The notes beneath the pieces were generated by a model, which did not search any database, was not told the DNA's origin, and saw nothing but the letters and a program-made list of their open reading frames with translations. This document shows positions 25,158-28,775 of a stretch of DNA of 28,775 bases, one piece after another. Numbering within the stretch: position 1 is the first letter of the stretch; each line of letters opens with the position of its first letter. The stretch covers positions 1-28,775 of IMG/VR virus record IMGVR_UViG_3300010354_000441; one strand, written 5' to 3'. The position numbers were made by a program, and so were the translations under genes. Source of the stretch: a virus.

Positions 25158-26471
25158 TTATCTAGTAAACGAGTAAAGACAATACCGTAAGGCATCCATA
25201 AGGTGTGAGTACTTGTCATGCTTAGGTTTTTCACGAGTTAGTCCCTCGCGATCGTCCCACTTGTACTGATTAAGTGCTTCGATAGTTTTGGTGCAACCCG
25301 GATCTACTAGTAATTTACCTTGATCTACTAGTGTTTGCACATATGCAATGCCTGGTAAGACATCTTTACGAGCACGCACAGTGGGAATATCGTACTGGTA
25401 GGCAAGGTCTTGGGCAAACTGTGCTGCTGCCGAATCTATAAAGATCAGCTCGATGCCAAACTCCTCGGCTAGTGCACGAATTTGCTGGGCATGCTGGGCA
25501 GTAGTTTGTTCAGCAGCCTCGTACTCACGCACAACCCAGAACCTGTCCCTACCCGCATCCTCAACATCCGGCAGGTATGCTACCACTACGAAGGCTGTGG
25601 GATCGCGGTAGCCGGGGTCGCAGCCAGCTAAGAACTGTGTACTACCATCCTCGGCCAACTTGGAGTCCCACGCTTGAATGGATTCGTCCCGTAACTCATA
25701 AATCTGACCCTCAAATGTAGTGAATGAGGCAAGGTATTCCTGCTCAAACTCCTGCTTTGACATCGACCGGCGGGCTTCCTCAATGTCTTTTAAACTCATA
25801 CGGGGATTTTCCTCGTAGTCTGCCCAGAGGGAGCACCATTCAGGAAAGTCTGGTGAGAAACCACGATCCCAGAACCTGCTAAACCAGTTCTGCTTGCCGC
25901 GGGGGGTGCTAATAAATATAGCTTTAGCGTCTACACGATCTAGTGTGGGTCGGAGCTGTACATTAAACGCCTCCTCGCCGCCGTCGCCTAGAGCCGCCTC
26001 GTCGAAAAGGATTAGCTGGTACGAGCGTCCAACGGTGGAATCCACGGTGCTCAGTGAACCCATACGCACGGTCGAACCGTTTGACAACTCAATTACACGA
26101 TCTTTTAGGTTGTCGCGTTCTACCTCCAGTTCAAAGTGCTTGATAAACTTGCGTTGTAGTTCAAAACTAATGCTGGACAAGTTGTAGTTGGGAGAGATGA
26201 CCAAGACATTGCAGCCGGGCACTAGTGAAACCAGCTGGGCAATTATGTTGGCTATGTAGGTTTTACCTAAACGTCGGGCTAGGGCTGCTACCACAAAACG
26301 GTAACGTGGATTGTTGATGGCATTGATTAGTGCCAGTTGCGCACTATTTAGCTGAGACCATGCTCCTACCAGCTTAAGATAATTTTCAACCGGCAGTTTG
26401 ATAAATCGGCTTTCTAGTGGAAATTCCTGCAGGTGTTCCCACTCTACATCACTACGGGAGACTTTAAGCAA
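25158..26471 (-). CDS. terL: Terminase large subunit
   Basis: The 437-residue protein has both halves of the packaging motor. The ATPase half shows a Walker A at about 65-71 (ARRLGKT), a Walker B with catalytic acid at 153-158 (LILFDE) and the coupling motif STP (188-190). The C-terminal RNase-H-like nuclease shows Asp285 in AGCDPGYRDP, Asp346 in LIFIDSAAAQ and Asp426 in HLMDALRY. The length is standard and no key residue is missing. It drives DNA into the prohead and cuts the concatemer. It overlaps terS by 8 bases; the HNH and portal genes follow after a 102-base gap that holds two divergent promoters. Confidence 0.96.
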   Translation of the reverse strand: MLKVSRSDVEWEHLQEFPLESRFIKLPVENYLKLVGAWSQLNSAQLALINAINNPRYRFVVAALARRLGKTYIANIIAQLVSLVPGCNVLVISPNYNLSSISFELQRKFIKHFELEVERDNLKDRVIELSNGSTVRMGSLSTVDSTVGRSYQLILFDEAALGDGGEEAFNVQLRPTLDRVDAKAIFISTPRGKQNWFSRFWDRGFSPDFPEWCSLWADYEENPRMSLKDIEEARRSMSKQEFEQEYLASFTTFEGQIYELRDESIQAWDSKLAEDGSTQFLAGCDPGYRDPTAFVVVAYLPDVEDAGRDRFWVVREYEAAEQTTAQHAQQIRALAEEFGIELIFIDSAAAQFAQDLAYQYDIPTVRARKDVLPGIAYVQTLVDQGKLLVDPGCTKTIEALNQYKWDDREGLTREKPKHDKYSHLMDALRYCLYSFTR

Positions 26472-26931
26472 GACGGTCTCCTAGGAGCTTTTGTAGCAAC
26501 TGACCATAGCGTGTGCCATCACCAAGCTCGTTAATCTGCACGTTAACCTGATTTTGGGGTCCACCTGACCTTAACTTCTCCAGCTTTAACTCCAGTTCAA
26601 GCTGCTCCATGGTCATGCGATGGCTGAGCTGCAACAACTCAGCAATGTCTTTGCCCGAACCAGTTTGTGACTCCTCCAACTCCTGAAATTTTTGCTGGAG
26701 CACGGCGTCCATGGCCTGTCGCATCCGGAATCGGTTGTTAAAGCCTAAATCAAAGAAAACTTGGTTAATGTATGACTTCACATCAGGCCGACGTAAGATG
26801 GTTTGCACTGATTGAGGGTCTAGGCCCAGCTGGTCGGCTGTGGCGCGGGTGTCTTGTGTTTGTAGGTAGCAGTTGGCTACCTCTAGGTATTCCGGGGCAA
26901 TTTGAATGGTTTCGGCGGGCAGGGTATTCAT
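26464..26931 (-). CDS. terS: Terminase small subunit
   Basis: The 155-residue protein lies directly upstream of terL and overlaps it by 8 bases. Residues about 25-55 form a likely helix-turn-helix (TRATADQLGLDPQSVQTILR), the DNA-recognition part of small terminases. Residues 60-140 are helical with heptad spacing (MTMEQLELELKLEKLRSGG), consistent with the ring-forming oligomerisation domain. It would choose the packaging site, expected in the intergenic region just upstream (26932-27200). It is the first gene of the leftward late region, served by a promoter at 26983 and possibly another at 27081. Confidence 0.85.
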   Translation of the reverse strand: MNTLPAETIQIAPEYLEVANCYLQTQDTRATADQLGLDPQSVQTILRRPDVKSYINQVFFDLGFNNRFRMRQAMDAVLQQKFQELEESQTGSGKDIAELLQLSHRMTMEQLELELKLEKLRSGGPQNQVNVQINELGDGTRYGQLLQKLLGDRLA

Positions 26932-26954
26932 GGGTGGTTCCAGTAATTTTTATA

Positions 26955-26983
26955 AGTGTAGCACATGGGCAGGGGTTTGTCAA
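26955..26983 (-). promoter_or_regulatory. Sigma-70 promoter for terS-terL
   Basis: On the minus strand TTGACA (26983-26978) and TACACT (26960-26955) are separated by 17 bases, with the -10 box 23 bases before ATG 26931. It belongs to the same class as the promoters at 1934 and 16700. Confidence 0.75.
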
Positions 26984-27013
26984 CGCCAAAATTTTTGTTT
27001 GGTAAAAATACTT

Positions 27014-27036
27014 GGGTGGGCCGCGTGTGGGTGGGC
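27014..27036. repeat. Direct repeat GGGTGGGC x2 upstream of terS
   Basis: GGGTGGGC occurs at 27014-27021 and 27029-27036, a 15-base period, in a GC-rich island (CCGCGTGT between the copies) set in AT-rich sequence upstream of terS. The place suits a packaging or cohesive-end site with small-terminase binding sites, but nothing in the sequence proves it. Confidence 0.35.
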
Positions 27037-27051
27037 GCTACGAAATCTACT

Positions 27052-27081
27052 ATTATACAGTCAAAAAACCGCCCCTGTCAA
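27052..27081 (-). promoter_or_regulatory. Leftward promoter of module A (distal promoter for terS)
   Basis: On the minus strand TTGACA (27081-27076) and TATAAT (27057-27052) are separated by 18 bases. It lies about 98 bases upstream of the terS promoter and faces the late genes. Equivalents with the same spacing occur in modules B and C. Confidence 0.65.
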
Positions 27082-27092
27082 GTACCCTGCAT

Positions 27093-27140
27093 CATTGTAT
27101 TTTTTAATGGGCTTGGCGTGGCCCATTAAAAAATACAATG
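27093..27140. repeat. Large palindrome, module A
   Basis: Perfect 20-bp arms, CATTGTATTTTTTAATGGGC and its complement, around an 8-base loop (TTGGCGTG). It lies between the leftward and rightward promoters. The T run comes before and the A run after the GC part on either strand, so it is not laid out as an intrinsic terminator. A protein-binding or cruciform site is more likely. Confidence 0.85.
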
Positions 27141-27144
27141 GGCT

Positions 27145-27188
27145 ACCACCACAATTTTAGTTGCAATTTTTTGGTGGTGCTGTATAAT
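27145..27188 (+). promoter_or_regulatory. Rightward promoter with straddling inverted repeat, module A
   Basis: TTGCAA (27161-27166) and TATAAT (27183-27188) are 16 bases apart. The inverted repeat ACCACC (27145-27150) / GGTGGT (27173-27178) spans the -35 box, an operator-like arrangement. It drives the genes at 27223 and 27363. Confidence 0.7.
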
Positions 27189-27222
27189 TCTTTACATGGA
27201 CAAACAACACGGAGCAAGCGAA

Positions 27223-27360
27223 ATGAACGAATACCTGTACCGGATGAACGAGGATGAGATCGAACTGTATCACCTCGACATGGAGCGTAGCTACGAAGAT
27301 CCTAGCTATGAACTCGATAGCATCAACGCCGAACTTCAACAGCTTGCACAAGGGGAATAA
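27223..27360 (+). CDS. Small acidic protein, unknown (45 aa)
   Basis: This 45-residue protein (MNEYLYRMNEDEIELYHLD ... ELQQLAQGE) is strongly acidic, helical and has no cysteine or membrane segment. Start: ATG 27223 has GGAG 8 bases upstream. An in-frame ATG at 27196 exists, but it lies almost on the predicted transcript start, and the matching stretch in module B reads as a conserved 5' leader. The next gene begins 2 bases after its stop, and the end of this gene supplies that gene's ribosome site (AAGGGGAA). Small acidic early proteins in phages often bind host proteins, but no function can be assigned here. Confidence 0.7.
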   Translation: MNEYLYRMNEDEIELYHLDMERSYEDPSYELDSINAELQQLAQGE

Positions 27361-27362
27361 AC

Positions 27363-27638
27363 ATGGATCAAGTTATCACCTGCCCGATCGAAGCCGCTTA
27401 CCAGCGTATGCGTGCTAAACAGCGTGCCAAGGATGAAGCATATAGCCGCTGGATCAGGGAGCAGGAAGCTGCCCGGATCGCGACGCTTGATCGCGATGCC
27501 CTGCGCGCTGAACTCTCACAGCTTCAGGCTCGGCTCGATCCCGAGTATGCGATGAGCGATGACTACACGTTCTGGTGCAAGCAGCGAGATATGCGCTCCA
27601 GGATTGCCACGATCGAGCGCGATCTGGCAGCAGCATAA
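27363..27638 (+). CDS. Small helical protein, unknown (91 aa)
   Basis: This 91-residue protein is rich in A, R, E, Q and D and almost wholly helical by eye. An N-terminal basic helix (AAYQRMRAKQRAKDEAYSRW, residues 11-30) is followed by a coiled-coil-like pattern (LDRDALRAELSQLQARLDP) and a C-terminal helix (MRSRIATIERDLAAA). Two isolated cysteines (8 and 72) do not make a metal site. The ribosome site AGGGGA lies in the last codons of the upstream gene, 2 bases away, so the pair is co-translated. Base composition is more GC-rich than in the tail genes. No family is recognised. Confidence 0.75.
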   Translation: MDQVITCPIEAAYQRMRAKQRAKDEAYSRWIREQEAARIATLDRDALRAELSQLQARLDPEYAMSDDYTFWCKQRDMRSRIATIERDLAAA

Positions 27639-27645
27639 GCAAGAT

Positions 27646-27668
27646 GCCATGTTGCGGTGCAACATGGC
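27646..27668 (+). repeat. Hairpin at end of first small-gene pair
   Basis: Perfect 10-bp arms, GCCATGTTGC and GCAACATGGC, with loop GGT, 7 bases after the stop codon. No T run follows, so it may be a weak terminator or an mRNA 3' end stabiliser. A related hairpin sits at the same place in module C. Confidence 0.65.
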
Positions 27669-27674
27669 GGCGCC

Positions 27675-27695
27675 AAAATTATAGCATATAATTTT
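27675..27695. repeat. AT-rich palindrome overlapping leftward promoter, module B
   Basis: AAAATTATA and TATAATTTT around GCA. The left arm contains the -10 box of the leftward promoter (27683-27678). Module C has the matching CCAAATTTTAT/ATAAAATTTGG at 28281-28305. Confidence 0.7.
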
Positions 27696-27707
27696 TGCCC
27701 GTGTCAA
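27678..27707 (-). promoter_or_regulatory. Leftward promoter of module B (antisense to small genes)
   Basis: On the minus strand TTGACA (27707-27702) and TATAAT (27683-27678) are separated by 18 bases. It would transcribe back through the 91- and 45-residue genes in antisense. Confidence 0.55.
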
Positions 27708-27718
27708 GCCATTTCATC

Positions 27719-27764
27719 ATTGTATTTTTTAATCGGGTTGCCCTGGTCGATTAAAAAATACAAT
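27719..27764. repeat. Large palindrome, module B
   Basis: Perfect 17-bp arms, ATTGTATTTTTTAATCG and CGATTAAAAAATACAAT, around a 12-base loop. The outer 14 bases match module A exactly, while the inner part and loop differ but still pair, as if the structure is kept under selection. Confidence 0.85.
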
Positions 27765-27769
27765 AAGCC

Positions 27770-27813
27770 ACCACCACAATTTTAGTTGCGCTTTTCTGGT
27801 GGTCATGTATAAT
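27770..27813 (+). promoter_or_regulatory. Rightward promoter with straddling inverted repeat, module B
   Basis: TTGCGC (27786-27791) and TATAAT (27808-27813) are 16 bases apart. ACCACC (27770-27775) and GGTGGT (27798-27803) flank the -35 box with the same 22-base separation as in module A. It drives the genes at 27848 and 28056. The 5' leader after it is nearly identical to that of module A. Confidence 0.7.
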
Positions 27814-27847
27814 TCTCTACATGGACAACAAACACGGAGCAAACAAG

Positions 27848-28036
27848 ATGAGCGACTATCAAATCTGGATCGAAAAGCGCGCGGCTAAACTGGCTGAGTT
27901 TATGAAGGCTAACGACATGACGACGACGATGCTGGTCGAAGCGGTTGTCGAATTGTGCGCGCAGCAAGGCATTGATGCTGGCGATCGGGTCGAAGCCGAG
28001 ATGACCTACGCCGAATGGCGCAAGGAAGCAAAATAA
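27848..28036 (+). CDS. Small helical protein, unknown (62 aa)
   Basis: This 62-residue protein (MSDYQIWIEKRAAKLAEFMK ... MTYAEWRKEAK) is predicted to be all helix. The stretch LAEFMKANDMTTTMLVEAVV could pack as a helix-turn-helix or a small helical bundle, but no family is recognised. Start: ATG 27848 has GGAG 8 bases upstream. An in-frame ATG at 27821 would add 9 residues, but that stretch matches the 5' leader of module A and lies within bases of the predicted transcript start. It is the first gene of the module B pair; the next starts 19 bases after its stop. Confidence 0.7.
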   Translation: MSDYQIWIEKRAAKLAEFMKANDMTTTMLVEAVVELCAQQGIDAGDRVEAEMTYAEWRKEAK

Positions 28037-28055
28037 ATACTCTGGAGTAACTGAA

Positions 28056-28229
28056 ATGGAATACTTGGAACGTGCGGTTCGATACGCTGAGGCGCGTGGC
28101 GACGAAGCTCTTTTCGCTGAAATCTATGGTATGTTGCGTCAAGGTGGAAGCGTAGAGGATAGCGTCTGGGAAGCTTTGCGTTATATTTATAACGCATATG
28201 TGGCAGATATGCTGCTGGATTTTCAGTAA
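28056..28229 (+). CDS. Small protein, unknown (57 aa)
   Basis: This 57-residue frame (MEYLERAVRYAEARGDEALF ... NAYVADMLLDFQ) is mostly amphipathic helix with many A, E, Y and L and no cysteine. It has a clear ribosome site (GGAG 8 bases before the ATG), the same spacing as its neighbours, and codon use like theirs, so I take it as real although short. It forms a pair with the gene at 27848. A hairpin follows 11 bases after its stop. Function is unknown. Confidence 0.65.
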   Translation: MEYLERAVRYAEARGDEALFAEIYGMLRQGGSVEDSVWEALRYIYNAYVADMLLDFQ

Positions 28230-28240
28230 GCAAATGCCAT

Positions 28241-28272
28241 GCTGCGCTGCAACGGCTATGTTGCGGCGCAGC
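28241..28272 (+). repeat. Hairpin at end of second small-gene pair
   Basis: GCTGCGCTGCAA and TTGCGGCGCAGC pair over 12 bases with one G-U pair and an 8-base loop. No T run follows. It has the same place and role as the hairpin at 27646-27668 but a different sequence. Confidence 0.6.
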
Positions 28273-28280
28273 AACTGGCG

Positions 28281-28305
28281 CCAAATTTTATCATATAAAA
28301 TTTGG
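28281..28305. repeat. AT-rich palindrome overlapping leftward promoter, module C
   Basis: Perfect 11-bp arms, CCAAATTTTAT and ATAAAATTTGG, around CAT. It covers the -10 box of the leftward promoter and is preceded by GGCG, as in module B. Confidence 0.7.
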
Positions 28306-28314
28306 GCTTGTCAA
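28285..28314 (-). promoter_or_regulatory. Leftward promoter of module C (antisense to small genes)
   Basis: On the minus strand TTGACA (28314-28309) and TAAAAT (28290-28285) are separated by 18 bases. It faces back into the 57- and 62-residue genes. Confidence 0.5.
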
Positions 28315-28325
28315 GCATTTTCGTC

Positions 28326-28371
28326 ATTGTATTTTTTTATGGGCGTGTCCAAGTCAATTAAAAAATACAAT
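28326..28371. repeat. Large palindrome, module C (partly decayed)
   Basis: The outer 12 bases pair (ATTGTATTTTTT and AAAAAATACAAT) as in modules A and B, but the inner part no longer pairs well. The arm-to-arm span is the same 46 bases as in module B. Confidence 0.7.
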
Positions 28372-28378
28372 CACACCT

Positions 28379-28409
28379 GGCTTGCAAAATACTGGCAAGC
28401 CTGTATAAT
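28379..28409 (+). promoter_or_regulatory. Rightward promoter with a different inverted repeat, module C
   Basis: TTGCAA (28382-28387) and TATAAT (28404-28409) are 16 bases apart, as in A and B. The inverted repeat is GGCTTGC (28379-28385) / GCAAGCC (28395-28401) with a 9-base gap, unrelated to the ACCACC/GGTGGT of the other two. It drives the genes at 28441 and 28593. Confidence 0.65.
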
Positions 28410-28440
28410 CGTTTTTGTGGTAACCAATGAGGGCAACGAA

Positions 28441-28596
28441 ATGAAAACCTTCCATGTGTATTACAGGCTCGGAACTCGCAAGGGTATGATTACCCTTAAA
28501 GCCCTGAGCCACAAGGATGCGGAAGCTCGGGCTAAACTCTGGTACAATGACGCTTTCGTGCTTGCTGCTGTTGGTGAAAAGGGGTCAGAAGAATGA
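28441..28596 (+). CDS. Small protein, unknown (51 aa)
   Basis: This 51-residue protein (MKTFHVYYRLGTRKGMITLK ... AAVGEKGSEE) has a beta-beta-alpha look: two strands (residues 1-8 and 14-20), a helix (SHKDAEARAKLWY, 23-35) and a strand (DAFVLAAVG). Short phage proteins with this order are common and mostly uncharacterised. Start: ATG 28441 has GAGG about 10 bases upstream; an earlier ATG at 28427 is out of frame and closes after four codons. The stop overlaps the next start in an ATGA arrangement. Confidence 0.7.
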   Translation: MKTFHVYYRLGTRKGMITLKALSHKDAEARAKLWYNDAFVLAAVGEKGSEE

Positions 28597-28775
28597 GGAA
28601 CTTTGCTGGAATGTTTATGCTCATGGTTTGCATTGTGGGCCTGATGGGAATCGTTGGAGGGCTTGACCGTGTGCAGACTGGCGTGGAATGGCTGATGGTT
28701 GCCTACTGGACGGTTTGCCTGTTTATTTCGGGCTTTGCTGGTGTGGGCTTGCTTGTTGATTCGGATCGTGATACA
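28593..28775 (+). CDS. Small membrane protein, C-terminus beyond window
   Basis: The frame opens at ATG 28593, overlapping the upstream TGA, and is still open at the edge after 61 codons. It has two hydrophobic helices: residues about 5-23 (AGMFMLMVCIVGLMGIVGG) and about 35-54 (WLMVAYWTVCLFISGFAGVG), joined by a short polar loop (LDRVQTGVE), then VDSDRD. This hairpin topology suits a small inner-membrane protein, possibly acting on the host envelope, but no family is recognised. AAAAGGGG upstream serves as ribosome site. A holin is possible from topology alone, but it is far from the other late genes and on the opposite strand. Confidence 0.6.
   Translation, partial: MRNFAGMFMLMVCIVGLMGIVGGLDRVQTGVEWLMVAYWTVCLFISGFAGVGLLVDSDRDT

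Noticed and set aside
8844-26187. Open frames on the plus strand opposite the late genes (such as 14109-14402, 20189-20545, 22584-22778, 25894-26187)
   Set aside because: They lie wholly inside well-supported minus-strand genes, lack ribosome sites and have composition mirrored from those genes.
27093-27140. Palindrome as a bidirectional intrinsic terminator
   Set aside because: The GC part is followed by A's and not T's on either strand, so the layout is wrong for an intrinsic terminator.
27196-27222. Longer starts for the small genes at 27196 and 27821
   Set aside because: Both ATGs lie within a few bases of the predicted transcript start, the segment is a conserved leader holding the ribosome site, and module C does not keep an equivalent frame.
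26783-28284. Minus-strand frames at 26783-26989, 27157-27351, 27454-27707 and 27909-28284, and the plus-strand frames across the terS upstream region
   Set aside because: They overlap better-supported genes, promoters or palindromes and show no convincing start signals.

Overview
The window is part of the genome of a tailed double-stranded DNA phage with a long non-contractile tail (siphovirus type). Supporting this are an HK97-type packaging and head module (small and large terminase, HNH nuclease, portal, prohead protease, major capsid protein) and a lambda-type tail module with a G/GT chaperone frameshift, a 1587-residue tape measure and K/I/J-like tip proteins; no sheath gene is seen. Promoters match the bacterial sigma-70 consensus and ribosome sites are GGAG/AGGA. 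The fibre-region protein types resemble those of aquatic phages, but the host cannot be named from the sequence. No integrase, repressor, polymerase or tRNA gene is visible, so lifestyle is undetermined.

Layout. Positions 1-26931 hold a continuous leftward (minus-strand) late region. From right to left it runs: terS, terL, HNH nuclease, portal, a fused protease-capsid gene, head-tail connector, a long neck/tail-completion-like protein, tail terminator, major tail protein, G and GT chaperones, tape measure, gpM-like and DUF1833 proteins, a K-I-J' fusion, a large J-like tip protein with fibronectin-type domains, a fibre with a 9-bp tandem repeat, a fibre-assembly chaperone, a membrane/coiled-coil protein, two small fibre-associated proteins, and a tail fibre that runs off the left edge. 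Genes mostly abut or overlap by 1-17 bases. The late region is cut into transcription units: two intrinsic terminators (1938-1974, 16718-16752) are each followed at once by a near-perfect sigma-70 promoter, and similar promoters precede terS and the HNH gene.

Positions 26932-28775 are different. They hold short rightward genes of unknown function (45, 91, 62, 57, 51 and at least 61 residues), in pairs, and each pair is preceded by a roughly 210-290 bp intergenic region built to one plan. Each region has a leftward promoter (TTGACA-N18-TAWAAT), a large palindrome with T6/A6 arms, then a rightward promoter (TTGC..-N16-TATAAT) whose -35 box is straddled by a small inverted repeat. The third copy keeps the plan but has a different inverted repeat. 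This three-copy divergent promoter/palindrome module is the least ordinary thing in the window.

Other points of note: a protease-capsid in-frame fusion with a good internal ribosome site for a capsid-only product, a K-I-J' fusion with J split in two, a canonical G GGA AAC slippery site, a probably leaderless HNH message, an antisense promoter under terL, and a drop in GC (by eye) from the packaging genes to the tail-tip and fibre genes.
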